In this document: piece by piece, positions 12,501-24,928 of the stretch
Numbering within the stretch: position 1 is the first letter of the stretch
How the letters are laid out: every line of letters begins with the position of its first letter
Assembly: GCF_000237925.1 (NCBI RefSeq)
Contig: NC_031495.1
Location: forward strand, 52,274,746-52,338,745
Length of the DNA: 64,000 nt
Source of the DNA: Schistosoma mansoni
Taxonomy: Eukaryota; Platyhelminthes; Trematoda; Strigeidida; Schistosomatidae
Direction: 5' to 3'
Notes under the pieces: model-generated
What the model was told of the DNA's origin: nothing
Seen by the model: the letters and a program-made list of their open reading frames with translations, nothing else
Database searches by the model: none
Translations under genes and position numbers: made by a program

Positions 12501-15040
12501 TATCATGTAGGAGTTTAGATCTATATTCACTGAAGAAGATGAAGGATCCATGAGTTCTCCTGAAAGTCAGAGTGTGGTTCCATAAACGAGTTGAGTAACA
12601 GTGCATTTGATGTCAGCTTTCACTGCATCGCGAATGCCAAGTAGGACGAATGAATGAGCGTCGGTCCACTATGAAACGTTTGCAAATGAGAGTGAAGAGT
12701 TAAGCTGTCAGTAAAAGATTTCTACCAATCCGTTTGTTTGAAAGTGCTAGACAGTCGTCCGGAATCGTATGATTACTAACAATTTAGTCAGACAACGGGA
12801 ATATCTAGATTCGGACTGCCGTCCACGGTTGGTAGTGATAATTGAGGGACAGTCAGAATTTTCTACTCATCGTCAGATGAAAGCGAGGACTACTGTTTCA
12901 GAAGTAATGTCCTTAATGTGTACTGCTTCTGGTCATTCTTTAAAACGGTCTACACTCGTTAATAGTTAAGAGTACTGATTTGAATCTTACAGGGAAGGGT
13001 ACTTAATTTCTTACATTTTTATTTAAACTAGTCCAGTGAAATCGTCCTACTATCAGTTTGATGGTTGCACGGACATCTGGACGAGATAGTTTGTCCAACG
13101 TATTGAAGACATTGCTTCGATGACGTTTCGGGACGATTGGACGATCACTACGTGTAGATGCGTCGCACAATAAGGTTTCTTTACATGTTTCCATTTGTTT
13201 AATACTTAGTTCAGAGTTGTCGAAGATAACTCGCGCTGAAGATTAGTGTCTTTATGAAGCTTGATGAGTATAAGGACAATTCTTTGAAAACTGTTCGGTA
13301 AAGTTATATTACACAAAGCGTCTGCAGCCACATTGTATGCCCCAGATACACGTCACATCTCCGAAGTAAACCACGAAATGTTGTCCGGTTGTAGAGACTC
13401 CCGAGCAGAACACTTGTATGAAGATAAGCTTAAAGAGGAGGTAGGAGGCTTGCAGTCAGTGAAAAGAGTGAATTCTCGAGATCCCACTGAGTGTTGAAAG
13501 TACTGTACAGCACAAAAAATGGCTAAGAGTTCTTAACCGAAAGCTCTATACCTCGATTTGGTGTCTAGCGACCGTCTTCAGAAGAATGTCAAAGGTTGTC
13601 AGGTTCGGTTAAGCCATCGTTGTAAGACTCCTACGACTGCAGTGTCGGATGCATCTACTGCGACACTGGTGGGTGCTTCGGTGTCTTGGTTTTCGAGCGA
13701 TGTTACTTTGTTGATAAGTTACTTAACTGTGGAGAATGCTTTTATCTCATCATCGTCCACATCGATGGATTTCACATTCTCACGAAATTTGTCGGTTAAG
13801 GGCTTCATAGAGGACGCGCAGTTTAGTATGAACCGTCTGTAGAAACTTACCAGGCCGTTAAACTTGCGTAATTCTTCAGTTGTGGTCGGTTCTGGGTAAT
13901 TCAGAACGGCTGGCACTTTGCTCTCTAGATGTCAGACGCCTTGAGCATCAATCGTATGTCCGGTAAAATTCAGAGCGTCGGTTCCGATTTCACATTTCTT
14001 GATGTTTGCAGTAATGCAGTGTCTATTCAGTCGTTTGAAGACGAAGTTCGGATGCTGGAGATGAGACTCTCTGTTCAGCCTTGAGATCAAGCAGTCATCC
14101 GCATATTCATGTACGAAGCTGAGACCTTGAAGGGTGTTATAAATGGATCTCTGTGATATTAGTGGAGCACTTATTATACCAAAACGCATGCGCAAATATT
14201 CGTAGAGGCGAGAGGAGGTTATGATGGCCGTTTTATGAGTGTCGTTAGCAGCCATAGGAATTTGGTTATATGCTTTAACCAGGTCGACTTTTGAGAAACA
14301 GTTGTATCATATACGGTAACTATCAAATAGTGAACATGAAGCAACAGGTAACGATCAGGAAAGATTTTCACACTCAATCACCGAAAGTCATTAGTTGGAC
14401 GCTAATCATTGCTGTCGTTCTTGGGAGTTGTGTGCAAGGGAGATGTTCATGGCTGTTTTGATACCCGAATGATTCCTATGTTCATCATGCGGTCAAATTC
14501 GTTTTTCGCCCATTTCAGATTTCTGAAGCATTTTTCGTATCGGGCGGTTTAGGGTTCGGGAAACCGTAATGTTTTCTGTATCTCGTGACGTAGAAACGGA
14601 TTGTTTTCATGAAGTTTGAGATAGTCTACGGACATGACGAATACTAAGGTAATGTGTGAGAGTATGACAGGGTCCCTTAACGTCAGTTCGTGTCTTTTGA
14701 GGCTTTTCTTTGACTGAATAGACCTTGGTGCTGAGATTTTTGGTGATCTCTAGAAACCGGTTAGTAGATGCAGCCAGTTGGCCTACAGCATTGTTTTCAA
14801 ATGAGACAAGAAGAGCTGTCTAAACAGGACGTCGTCAAAGATCCTCTGACCCATGGTCTCTCTCATTCGTAACAACATGTCTGTTGCTGAGCCATGTTGT
14901 AGATTGATGTTACTGTGGAGTTGATCTCAACTTTGTCGATCGGTTAGATCTCCTGGTCTAAAAATAGGCTTTCTTAAAATTTCACTTATAAACATACTAG
15001 GTGCGGTATGCCTGTTGAAATTTCACGGTATTGCCCTCGC
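12500..15040 (-). mobile_element. Ty3/Gypsy LTR retrotransposon fossil, pol region
   Basis: The minus strand carries the remains of a Ty3/Gypsy pol polyprotein in the usual order. The reverse transcriptase lies at about 14300-13700 (a YADD-type catalytic segment and a TTEELRKFNGLVSFYRRF-type connection to the RNase H region). Integrase remains lie at about 13200-12540 (an HHCC-like zinc-binding stretch and, near its end, a conserved YGT block). The layout resembles schistosome Gypsy families such as Boudicca or the Saci group. The copy is old and clearly broken in many places. No terminal repeats could be delimited next to it. The 14.3-15.0 kb part may hold protease or gag remains, but that is unsure. 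Confidence 0.78.
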
Positions 15041-15385
15041 TACTGCAAGGAATTGTGCACGTTCGTCTTGCACGCCATGCTCGTAAACGTCAGCTTCTGA
15101 GAAGCAGAGCTAGGCCTCGATGTTGTCGGGTCAAAATGACATTGGCTGAAATGAGGGGGATGAGTCTTGACCTTATATAAATTAGGAGTCTTTTCGATTG
15201 TGATGAATGAAAAATATAGCAATAAACAGGAAACAGAACCCGAAAATATCATAGAAATATCATAATGTTTAAAGTTTGATGTAAGAGAGTGATACATAAA
15301 GTTTTAACAGCGTACATACTCGGTTTACGAAGTAGGGTACCAGATCACATCGGGCTCATCACTTAGGATGCCACAAGCATTTGAA
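15040..15385 (-). other. Possible 5' continuation of the Gypsy fossil, up to a scaffold gap
   Basis: An 85-codon minus-strand ORF lies here, just 5' of the Gypsy pol remains. It could be gag-derived, but I see no nucleocapsid CCHC motif, so this is only positional inference. Confidence 0.25.
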
Positions 15386-15585
15386 NNNNNNNNNNNNNNN
15401 NNNNNNNNNNNNNNNNNNNNNNNNNNNNNNNNNNNNNNNNNNNNNNNNNNNNNNNNNNNNNNNNNNNNNNNNNNNNNNNNNNNNNNNNNNNNNNNNNNNN
15501 NNNNNNNNNNNNNNNNNNNNNNNNNNNNNNNNNNNNNNNNNNNNNNNNNNNNNNNNNNNNNNNNNNNNNNNNNNNNNNNNNNNNN
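15386..15585. other. Scaffold gap, 200 N
   Basis: This is a run of exactly 200 N, the fixed length used for gaps of unknown size. Order and orientation across it rest on scaffolding, which matters because the PiT exons on its two sides lie on opposite strands. Confidence 0.99.
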
Positions 15586-16735
15586 TTGATGTTTTCTATT
15601 GATACTTGTTGGAAATCCCGCCTGAGTGTTATTATAGAAAAATACGACGAAAGAACCTTGCTCAGATGGGATGTGTAACAGTTGAAAGAAATCTAAAAGT
15701 ATTTACATAAATTTTAATAATTGGGGTTAGTGGAAATCATTCAATATTTGTTAAAGTATGATTTGAAGTGGATATAACAATAAGTAACTTCGTAAAGATC
15801 GCCTACGTTATCATAATTGTAATATCAGGGGAAACGAAAGTACTACTGAGCGGGTTTCATGGTGTTTGATTTAATTTAAAGGTGGCATTCGTCACAGATT
15901 GACCTCAGTCAGTATACCATTAGTAACCAGGATGCACTAGAGAGTTGTTTGATCGTAGTATGGGGCTTCATGACCATACTCACTCACAGACTTACATATC
16001 TATATTGGAATGTTTACTAAATATTGTCATTACTTTTTATTAAGCGTATATTGAAAACTCTCAACTTCAAAATTTTACTGAAAACGTGAATTGTTTACGG
16101 ATACTGATAGTGTTTCGTTAATTAGGCCATATCTGATATATATAAGCTGCAATCCACTTTTTCACATTTACAGTATGGAAGAAAATGAAGTATTATTCTG
16201 TAAAATAAATTTATGTAAAAAGCAATGACATTTTCATTGTAGGTGTAAACTACATTTCTCAAACGTGTAAATACTTAGATTTAAGAAAAGGTGATTACTT
16301 AACCTAAATGAAATCAAGTTCTGTAAAGTTCAAACATTGAAGTAAAAGTGTTACAACGTTACTAAAAGAAAAGAAACCAAATATTCACACTGTATACTGC
16401 TTCCCTAACTGTTACGCAACCGGTTTAAAATTTCAACGTCAGTTGTTATCTAAGAAGAAGAAAATAGTTACACATAGTTCTATTCATCGGTAAAAAACAT
16501 CTGTTCGATGGTATAAAAACCGTATACTGAAACAGAAGTAATATTTCTACAAAAATGTAGACCTAATTTGAACGCTTGCTCTTGAGCATAACACATTATG
16601 AATACGTCAACTTTATTGCATATATTTTTGTCAAAATCCTTTTCTCACACTATTTCTTGTGAATAACACTAGCTATTATTATTGTTATTATCATTTTTAA
16701 ATTCTCTATGTTACTGTGAATTTTCATGAATCGAT
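15586..16735. other. No gene seen; AT-rich
   Basis: I looked for the missing middle PiT exons (the GTHC-type signature) on the plus strand here and found none. No repeat is recognised. Confidence 0.3.
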
Positions 16736-16738
16736 GGA

Positions 16739-16965
16739 AGTTAGACATTAACACCTTTGGATACTGGCTCAGTAGTCTAGAGGTTACGTGTTCGTTTGCA
16801 AGACCGAAGGTTCTGGGTTGGAGTTCTGTGTGCGGGATCATAGATGCGCATTGATAATGAGTCCTATACTAGGAAGAAATGGCGATCTAGTGCTTTCACG
16901 TTTTCAATGAAGGCGTAGTTTAGATCGACTCATGAACTCAACTATTAACATTTTCAAAGTGTCAA
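16739..16965 (+). repeat. Hammerhead SINE family A, decayed copy
   Basis: This copy begins GTTAGACATTAACACC, has a tRNA-like A box (TGGCTCAGTAGTCTAGAGGTTA) and a damaged B box (GGTTCTGGGTTGGAGTTC), and ends in the family tail GACTCATGAACTCAACTATTAA. The ribozyme region is recognisable, but the core reads TTGATAATGA and GGAAGAAATGG, so it should not cleave. Confidence 0.65.
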
Positions 16966-17209
16966 TAATAATCAGCATCCGAATTTTATTTTAATCAGTG
17001 GTTATTATTGAGTTTCACTTATTAGCAACATAACTCATATTTGAAATCTAGACACTTCAAAAGACAAAATATTTGATTTCTTTTCATTTAAGAGTTTCTG
17101 TTTGAATCTTATCCGAAATCATATTAGTCAAAGATCATTTTTTGTATGTGTTCAGAAGCATTTTACCTAGCTCACAAAACCAACTGCGTAAGAAGCTTGT
17201 TCAAGAGGC

Positions 17210-18070
17210 CGAGGACACACTGCAACACACTTTGCCGCACGAAAAAATGAAGAAAAGTACTTGAAGACCACCATTCAAATGAACGACCACCCAATCAACA
17301 TGAAAACATACCAGCCGAACGCATCATCAGAAACAAAGTCAAGTACAGAAACCAACAAACGGATCACCCTACCATATATAAAAGGCATATCAGAAACTAC
17401 AACAAGATTGCTGAAGTCTTTATGAATAATTGTAGCAGACAAACCAACTAAATCACTACAATCAATCCTACGCAAACCAAAGGACGAAATGATAAAACAA
17501 CGGAAACTGAACATCATCTACAAAATAAATTGTTCCAACTGCGAAAAACACCACAGAGGAAAAAGTGGACGTCCTCTTTATCTTTGCCTGTATGAACATA
17601 AATTAGTGTTCAAACATCATGATATATCCTCTCTTATATCAATGCATGTGGACAACTGAGGACACATATTCGACTGGAAAAATGTGGAGATCTTGGATAG
17701 AGGCAATTCTAAAAACGCCAGAGAATTTTAAGAAGCTTGGCACTCAGGTCAATCAGCAATCGAAAAACACAGTGAAATCGATCCAATTTACTAACCTATC
17801 AGAAAATTTATGGACAAATATATGACCAAGAATCAAATCAATGAGAGATACAACCAAAATAAAGAAGTAAACAATGACAGGTTTAAGGTCAACAATAACC
17901 AATCAAGATCTCAGTCTACAGAACAAGCTGTGAGGCATATGTGGAGAAATTCGAACACTTCACTTCTACCTGAAGTTTGTACCGATGATGTCGTTCAGAA
18001 GAACGATGAAAGCTTCACAACCAAACGATCCAGCTCAGAACATAAAACTCCATCAAAATATTTTACATAA
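17210..18070 (+). mobile_element. Penelope-like element fragment with GIY-YIG endonuclease remains
   Basis: Translated pieces include TNKRITLPYIKGIS, then IIYKINCSNCEKHHRGKSGR, the Cys-bearing GIY-YIG-type motif of Penelope-like retroelements, then LYEHKL and a C-terminal stretch through FDWKNVEILDRG-like residues (frame-broken). From about 17880 the terminal-repeat sequence begins (GGTCAACAATAACCAATCAAG), also found at 22080, 41880 and 42180. It contains a hammerhead-like motif near 17979-18025 whose core has changed (CCGATGA). The copy is truncated at 5' and holds several stops, so it is not functional. Confidence 0.7.
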
Positions 18071-18079
18071 AAATTATTG

Positions 18080-19180
18080 AAATGAATTTCATTACAAATT
18101 GATGTAGAATGTTAAGTCATTGAAAATGAAAAAGTACTGGATGTCCATTTCTCCTTAGTCTATGACTTCGCGATATTAGATACCTATGAAAACGTGTAGA
18201 GGAGAAATGATTACCTTCACGTTTTAATGCAAATACAATAACTATAGTTTATTGAACTGAAATCTAATTGTTTATATTTGATTCTGCCTTTTGTTTATTA
18301 GTTTTCTAATGGATTTCAGTTTATAATAAAAACCATTTCTTAATTGTGTATGAACGTTACACACGATCATTTAAGTGGATATTTTTCCTGCATGCAGTAA
18401 AAATTAAAGGTTATTGAATTCATGATATTTCACGTCACCTTTGATTATGAAATTTCGTTGAACTAAAAGCATACTTCATGAGATCATGTAGAAGTGGACA
18501 CTATTTATTTGAATAATGATACATTAAAAAATTAAATAATAACTTAAATGAGTACTCTTAGTGATTTAACTTGTTATTTACTTATAAGTAATAGGAATAT
18601 AATGAATAAAATGTTTATTCTCTATAGAATGTTGTTAGGAATGATTATGTAGAAACGTTAAACTATGTATGATAGGTGGCTTTATTTCATTTAGAGTAAA
18701 GTGAAGTAACCTCACGTAAAATCTGTATCACTTTATCACCTATTTTATAGAAAATATATTTTAGTGAAATTAAATGTTGATAAGTTTTATTTGGCCTGAT
18801 TTATATACTAACACATTGTTTGCTGGCTTCTCAAGAAATCAAGGTAATTTCATAGTGTAAATAAAATAACAATAAAAATTTATTATGACTATGTCCAGAA
18901 TGAAATCTTTATATCGTTGGTAGTGTTATTATTATTATTGTTATTATATAATTATTAACACTACACAGAACCTAGTAAAAGTTAATGGATCTAAACAACC
19001 CGTTCTTTATGCTATTTGTTTTGGTTATACGTTGCAATAATTGACATGAACTTACATGTTTCGACAAATCTAAATCTTCCCTAAATTCTTCATGTCGCAT
19101 CATTTTCAGTTTAAGTTTATTCTTATCTGTATGAGGTTATTATATTCGCTCGCTTCTTTTTACATTTTTTCCATTTGTTC
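18080..19180. other. AT-rich sequence upstream of the plus-strand PiT exons
   Basis: This is very AT-rich and probably intronic, because the next exon starts in mid-codon. No earlier PiT exon was recognised in it. Confidence 0.3.
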
Positions 19181-19185
19181 CATAG

Positions 19186-19358
19186 ATTTTGAAGTGAAAC
19201 CAAGTAATCCAGATGAAACAGGTCATAAAAGAAATCAGTTAAATTGGGTTTTGGATTATTCCTCAAGTGATCAAAATGCCATCACGGATGGTAGTCATAA
19301 TTTAACCAATGGTAAAATGAATGTATCACTTCCTCCTAACCTATCTACAATTGGTGAA
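19186..19358 (+). CDS. SLC20: PiT/SLC20 exon: central cytoplasmic loop
   Basis: Bounded by a CATAG acceptor and a GTGAGT donor. It encodes a hydrophilic stretch rich in Asn, Ser and Asp ([16 protein letters not shown]). This loop is variable in the family, so the assignment rests on position and phase with the following exons. Confidence 0.7.
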
Positions 19359-22300
19359 GTGAGTATCCTGATTAAGTATTTATCTCCCTTTGTCACTGTT
19401 TGTTTTGGGATATATATATACCTTAGTTAAATTACTAGATAGTCTTGAATGGTTACTGTATATCAACCAATAAGTTATAACCGACGTGGAAACTAGCACA
19501 AATAAACATCCCACCAAGTTTATACATTAAATCAATAAAACTAAATGGTTTATCCTGTCAGTGGTTTCGATCATTGCACAGATCCCTACAAGGTTGTATT
19601 CTAGTGCCCGAAAATGACTCTATTATGATTGAACGATGCTGATCCTGGTGACGTGTATGTGTTACTTGACTTCATATATACTCTGTCGACTAACCGCTTC
19701 AATACCACATAGTCATAAAAATTCAAATCCGAGAATGGTTTTAGGACATTTCAGACAGGAGAGGCTGAAAAAGTTTATTCAGTGACTAATGAATGAATAA
19801 TACATGAATTACAGATAACCAATTAAAACAGAGACAACACATAAAAATGTTTGGAGTTAACCGTAAATAATTAGCAAGTGCTCACACATAAAAACTACAA
19901 ATGAATACACTATGATCAGTAACGTTAAATTTAAATATGCACAGGTCAGTTTAAGGTCACCTAACAGTTTATAGAAGTCGAACATATTAGTCCATGATGC
20001 GGCTGCAATTTTAATTGTGTTCATGATTCAAGTTTACGTGGGTCACTACATCATACAGTAGAAGATACCTGATGCTACAAGGTAACTTGTGGTTATTAGA
20101 CTTGTATTTTATCATATATCTTCCTCGTTGTTTAAATACCACTTATTTCCTATTGCAAATAAATCTAAATTCACACGCTATAATTTTTAAACGATGTATT
20201 TTGTCTCAAATCTCACCACCTTTGTGATTATTAATTTGGATGTTACTTGTTTATTTATGTTTTAATATGATGGGAATTTTTCGGTATTNNNNNNNNNNNN
20301 NNNNNNNNNNNNNNNNNNNNNNNNNNNNNNNNNNNNNNNNNNNNNNNNNNNNNNNNNNNNNNNNNNNNNNNNNNNNNNNNNNNNNNNNNNNNNNNNNNNN
20401 NNNNNNNNNNNNNNNNNNNNNNNNNNNNNNNNNNNNNNNNNNNNNNNNNNNNNNNNNNNNNNNNNNNNNNNNNNNNNNNNNNNNNNNNTTGATTTTTACT
20501 CATTCTTCTGAATATAGGAACCAGATCCTATGGACTCTGTTAAAGATCGTCCTGCTGAAGCTCAGGTTTTCTCTTCTTTACAAATTTTAACAGCTGTTTT
20601 TGGGTCATTTGCTCATGGTGGTAATGACGTAAGGTATGAATGTTTAACATATCTTGATCAATAAATAAACTGTGTATGTAAGAGAAATCCACTTATATTA
20701 CTACTATTGAAGTATATTCAGTAATAAAAGCTTAAGATTAGTTATAATTGGTATAAAATCTGAGTTGAATTTCCATAATGGATTATTAGTATTCATAAAC
20801 CGAATAGAGTTTCAAGAAATGGTGTAACACCTTACAGTCTGTTCATTTTATACTTACACTTGGTACTTTTTTTTATGAAATGAAATCAGTTGGTGCATTT
20901 TTAAAAGATGGTTTAGAACTTCTATCTATCATGAGATCAGTTTAGAAATCTTGATTTTTCACAAAGACAATATACTCTCCTCCATTTATTCACTGTTAAC
21001 ACTATTTATTTCTACTGTGTAGGATTATCAAAAACAGTACTGGAAAAGAATAATTGAAGTGATTGAACATGTCCTGCTTGTTCATACTTACATCACTTGT
21101 AGCTATCTGTCATTACAAAGTTATGCGTTAGCAACTAATTTATTCAACCCATAAAAAATACTTCTGGACGTCACAAACACTTACTTTTAAAAATATTCAT
21201 GATGAATTTTAAAGCTCTTAGAATAGCTTTCTGTTAGAAATTCTGTTTTCACAATAGTTCTCGTTAACTTTTTATTGAAATGGATACAATACAGTAAAGT
21301 GTCTCTTTAATAACTAAAACATTATTCATGATTTGTAAACTATAGTCATGTTGCTAATTCGATTAGTTTAAATTTTTAGGAAAAGATAGTGGGAAATATC
21401 TGCGATGATGTTCATTCTGATATCTATTATTATTATTACTACTATTATTATTAAACAGCGGTCGTCTGCAATTTTTGACAAGGAAAGAGGATTATTATAA
21501 CTTTATATCCTCCGTTTGACACTGGTTTATACTCTTAACAAAAAATCGAAGAGGTTATTTAGGTATCTGATAATAGTCTATGTTTTTGTTATTAAAAAAA
21601 GCTAGTGTAATTTCAGCATTTTTCATATTACGTCCTTGATCTGTCTACGCGATAATATACAGAAGAAAACGTGCCTCGATCTAGGTTGAGACGTTGACAT
21701 GATAGGCTAACTGATTTTATCTTGAGGCTAGAAATGTATGAGTTCAAATGAAGACTAATAGCCTTGAGCGTCAAGACGAAAACCATTCTATCACCTGAGA
21801 AAACGAGTCAACTGGAATAGGAGAATTTCACCAAATGACAGGCTTCCAGTCGAGATAAACCTTATTTTCTCCACGAGTGTCTTCGTCGGCATGTTCTCCC
21901 AACGAGTGTAATATACAGACCTCCAATTAATTGCCGAATGGGATGAAGAATAGCTGAGTAAAGAGGGAGAAAAATGATACACGTAATGTTAATTGATGCA
22001 CATTACAGAGTCCACAAATACCAACACGCCATGGGTGACTAAAAGAGGAAGCTGGAAAGGATACTCACCTCAGGTCAACAATAAGCAATCAAGATCTTGG
22101 TCTAGAGGACAAGCTGTGAGACATATATGAAGAAATTCGAACACTTCACTTCTACCTGAAGTTTGTGCTGATGGTGTCGTTCAGAAGAACGATGAAAGCT
22201 CCACGACCGAACCATCCAGCTCGGAGAACAAAACTCCGCCATCAATACTACTCGATTTATTTCCGATTCCCACTTCCTAATGCAGATCAGTGTAAAAAGG

Positions 22301-24908
22301 GTGTAGCAGTGAATCATACATCAAACGAAAGGTTATGATTTCTAGAGTAAGCTAGGGACAAAACTAAATGTTAGTATTTTACAAACTTTGAACTAAGTGA
22401 AATAATGTCCCCATAAATAGCATATTCAATGAAAACTATGTTTCGTAGCGTAGCATTGAAATGTGGAATACTTAAGGGTCTAAAGCTTTTTTAAATGAAA
22501 TGAGATACTTGTACGTTCTATTCGAATCACGGATCTTTTGTGGATATGCTGGTATATCAAAGTATGAATGCACTTTAGGCTAAACTAACATAATTTTTAT
22601 ATGCTGTCATCCATCTGGTTAATTTTTAAGCTGAATCATGTAGTTTGAATTGTTTCAGGGGTCCGTGGTGAACATTCGAATCATGGAAGGTTTTCATCAG
22701 GAAAGATCGTAACTATTTTCAGACTTCTCATTCAAAACAATAATAATCGTAAACTTGTTTCACTGCTAACCCATTATAATACATGAAGTTCATCTTTAAA
22801 CAATTCACTTAGTGTGTTAGTTTTTTATGAATTATTTTTTATGCAGTAATGCTATCGGACCGTTGATCGGTTTATGGCTTATCGCCACCACACAATCAGT
22901 TGATTCATCGAAAACTACAGATATTTGGATTTTAGTTTATGGTGGTGTTGGTATATCGGTTGGTCTTTGGATATGGGGTAGACGAGTTATTCAAACATTA
23001 GGTGAAGATCTGACGAAAATATCACCCTCTAGGTTGGTTACTGATTTTTTTGGGCAAAATATGTTTAATGCAGATATTCGATGTGTTCAATACCATCTTT
23101 CTATCAATCTGAATAGTTTTAATTGTAATTTATACTTTATATTCATTCAAACGTTTTTATTTACTTGATCTATGAAATCGTTTTTCACAACAAACACATT
23201 ATTTTTAACTGAGAAAAGTCATTCTCTGATGGGACAATAATAAGTCTAGAAAAAGAATTCAAGGGAGAATATTGGATCACTTGAGTGGTGGGATGTAGTC
23301 GATGTAAATCCTTACCAAACAAGCACTATTGTTCATTAATCGACATCTTAGTTAATTCTGACAGTGCGCATTAAATATGTTTTTTAGTGTCACGTTGTTT
23401 AAAGTGTACTTTGTGTTACTAAGTCCATTATGAGAGTCATCTGATGGGATGCAAATAAAGTGAAATTATAACGAGTGTTTAGTATCTTCTAGTTTTGTAG
23501 TATTCAATGCTCGATAACTTATTATTTTTTAAATCAGTTACTTAGTAAGTATTCAACGATCAAGACGTGGAAACAGTTGTGTCTCATTTCTTCTTTTCTT
23601 TATTTTTGCTGAAGGAATTTATGTTCATGGCTCACATCACAGGTTGATTTTACGTAGGCAAGCATTGAAACTTAGGAAGTGCTAGACCGTAGCTTCATCT
23701 CAGTATGTAACTACTCGTTAGTAAGCATCCTTGACCCCCAAATGCCCTGGTACGGCCGAGAGTGGGGAGAGTCCGCTCTCCCTCTCGAAATGCTCTCATA
23801 TGGCCAGCGAATATATAGCCTCTGCCAGGGAAGTCCTACTCACTGCCTTCTCGTGACGGGGGTGTTGTTTACGAAATTGAGAGGACGAAAAGCTAATGTC
23901 CGGCGCTTTAACCGGGTTGGTGGATGTGGAGTGTCCACCTAGGTGAGTTGGAAAACCCTGATTCCAAACCAATGGTGCACATGGGCTCCAGTATCCTGAG
24001 GGAACAAATGGCGTACGAATCAATCATTGATCACCGGCTATCATGGGACTGCATCTCCTCACGATGCTCCACTGCCTTGTGGACTAGACCTTCAGGTCAA
24101 AGGCTCGGGGTGTGGCCCTCTAAGAAAACCACCTGCTTCAGTCTGGGCACCTGGGCAGTATCACAGCCCTCACACAAATCGAATGAGATTTGTGAGGCGC
24201 ATATTTATCTGGTGCTTCCTTGTACCAATATTTATGTGTTTAAATAAAAATAAAAATCCTTGACCCCACCAATGACCAACTTTAAGAACTTCATTTCTTG
24301 AGATGAGCATTTAACCTTTAGACCACTGAGCTTGCATCTAATGGTTTACCCCAACTTCAACCGATTTACGATATTATGCAACCACCTTCCATTACTTGTG
24401 ATAGGTAACTGTCTCACATCTGACTGGTCACGACTTTTCATTGGGACTTCTGGAATAACCTCTGAAAGTTTGTCGCTATTGAACACAACTATTACTGGTA
24501 CAGGGTTTGTAGAAATAGTTGAATTGGTTTCGTCTATATACACACTATATGTAGATTGAACGTAAATGTAAGAAAATGCAAGTCCAACGAAACTCACCAA
24601 TTCTTTAATATACATTTTCACTGGACCGTTTTTATATTATTAACATTATTCTTTTACTTTTTTTTATTAGTGGTGTTTGTATTGAGATTGGTTCAGCCCT
24701 AACTGTATTAATTGCTAGTAAAATTGGTCTACCAATATCAACTACACATTGTAAAGTTGGTTCAGTTGTATTTGTTGGACGTGCACGTTCTAAAGACAAT
24801 GTTAATTGGGGTATATTTCGTAATATTCTAATTGCATGGTTAGTAACCTTACCCGCTGCTGGTGCTATCTCTGCTTTACTCATGTATATATTTACATTTG
24901 TTGTATGA
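19186..24908 (+). CDS. SLC20: PiT/SLC20 sodium-phosphate cotransporter, C-terminal half (four exons)
   Basis: Exons at 19186-19358, 20518-20633, 22847-23032 and 24671-24908 join in phase into the second half of a PiT transporter. The first encodes the poorly conserved central cytoplasmic loop ([12 protein letters not shown], Asn/Ser-rich). The second has [20 protein letters not shown] leading to the C-terminal signature GGNDVSN, which is completed across the intron. The third has [15 protein letters not shown] and [18 protein letters not shown]. The fourth has [27 protein letters not shown] and the last helices, ending VV-stop. Length from the signature to the stop matches vertebrate SLC20A1/A2 closely. 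Exons for the N-terminal half are not found upstream on this strand; two such exons lie inverted at 2.4-2.7 kb. A 200-N gap sits just before exon 2. Confidence 0.92.
20289..20488. other. Scaffold gap, 200 N
   Basis: This is exactly 200 N inside a PiT intron, ending 29 bases before the next exon. The exons on either side join in frame, which supports the order and orientation across this gap. Confidence 0.99.
20518..20633 (+). CDS. SLC20: PiT/SLC20 exon: second signature, first part
   Basis: Acceptor AATATAG, donor GTATGA. It encodes [20 protein letters not shown] and the AHGGNDV signature, ending in phase 2 (AG), which makes Ser with the T that opens the next exon. Confidence 0.9.
20640..21640. 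other. PiT intron, nothing recognisable
   Basis: AT-rich intron sequence with a short TTA/ATT microsatellite near 21425-21455. No repeat family is identified. Confidence 0.35.
21650..22330. repeat. Repeat-derived block in PiT intron, including Penelope-like terminal repeat
   Basis: From 22075 to about 22250 (plus) the sequence matches the Penelope-like terminal repeat seen at 17.88-18.06 kb: GGTCAACAATAAGCAATCAAG, then CTACCTGAAGTTTGTGCTGATGG and GAACGATGAAAGCTCC, ending CCATCCAGCTCGGAGAACAAAA. The hammerhead-like core has CTGATGG in place of CTGATGA. The 21650-22070 part is GC-richer than its surroundings and probably belongs to another element I cannot name. Confidence 0.55.
22847..23032 (+). 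CDS. SLC20: PiT/SLC20 exon: helices after the second signature
   Basis: Acceptor TATGCAG, donor GTTGGT after CCCTCTAG. It encodes [33 protein letters not shown] and [18 protein letters not shown], nearly the textbook PiT sequence. Phase 2 at its end again forms Ser with the next exon. Confidence 0.93.
23680..24262 (+). repeat. Interspersed repeat with RTE-type (TAA/AAAT)n 3' tail, in PiT intron
   Basis: This GC-rich block in an AT-rich intron ends GGCGCATATTTATCTGGTGC, then CCAATATTTATGTGTTTAAATAAAAATAAAAAT. The tail matches the inverted one at about 1500-1590. The body has GACGGGGGTGTTG, GAGGACGAAAAGC and CATGGGACTGCATCTCC. The three overlapping short ORFs are incidental. It is probably a non-LTR element 3' part or a non-autonomous partner that uses the same 3' end. 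Confidence 0.55.
24346..24621 (-). repeat. Probable repeat-derived ORF in the last PiT intron
   Basis: The minus strand has a 91-codon ORF with a fairly balanced composition ([33 protein letters not shown]). It directly abuts the 23680-24262 repeat, lies antisense inside a PiT intron and has no splice signals that I would trust. I take it for part of an unnamed retroelement and cannot assign a function. Confidence 0.35.
24671..24908 (+). CDS. SLC20: PiT/SLC20 terminal exon
   Basis: Acceptor TTTATTAG, stop TGA at 24906-24908. It encodes [28 protein letters not shown], then [19 protein letters not shown] and the final helix MYIFTFVV. The short cytoplasmic end is typical of the family. Confidence 0.93.
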
Positions 24909-24928
24909 ATTTTGTTTATTATATTATT

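Noticed and set aside
15368-15602. ORFs made largely of X
   Set aside because: They arise from the 200-N gap and have no evidential value. The same applies to 20240-20590 and 49133-49471.
16780-16830. Possible tRNA gene
   Set aside because: The A- and B-box-like words belong to a SINE head; no cloverleaf with paired acceptor stem is present. The same goes for 28.7, 52.45, 58.75 and 59.8 kb.
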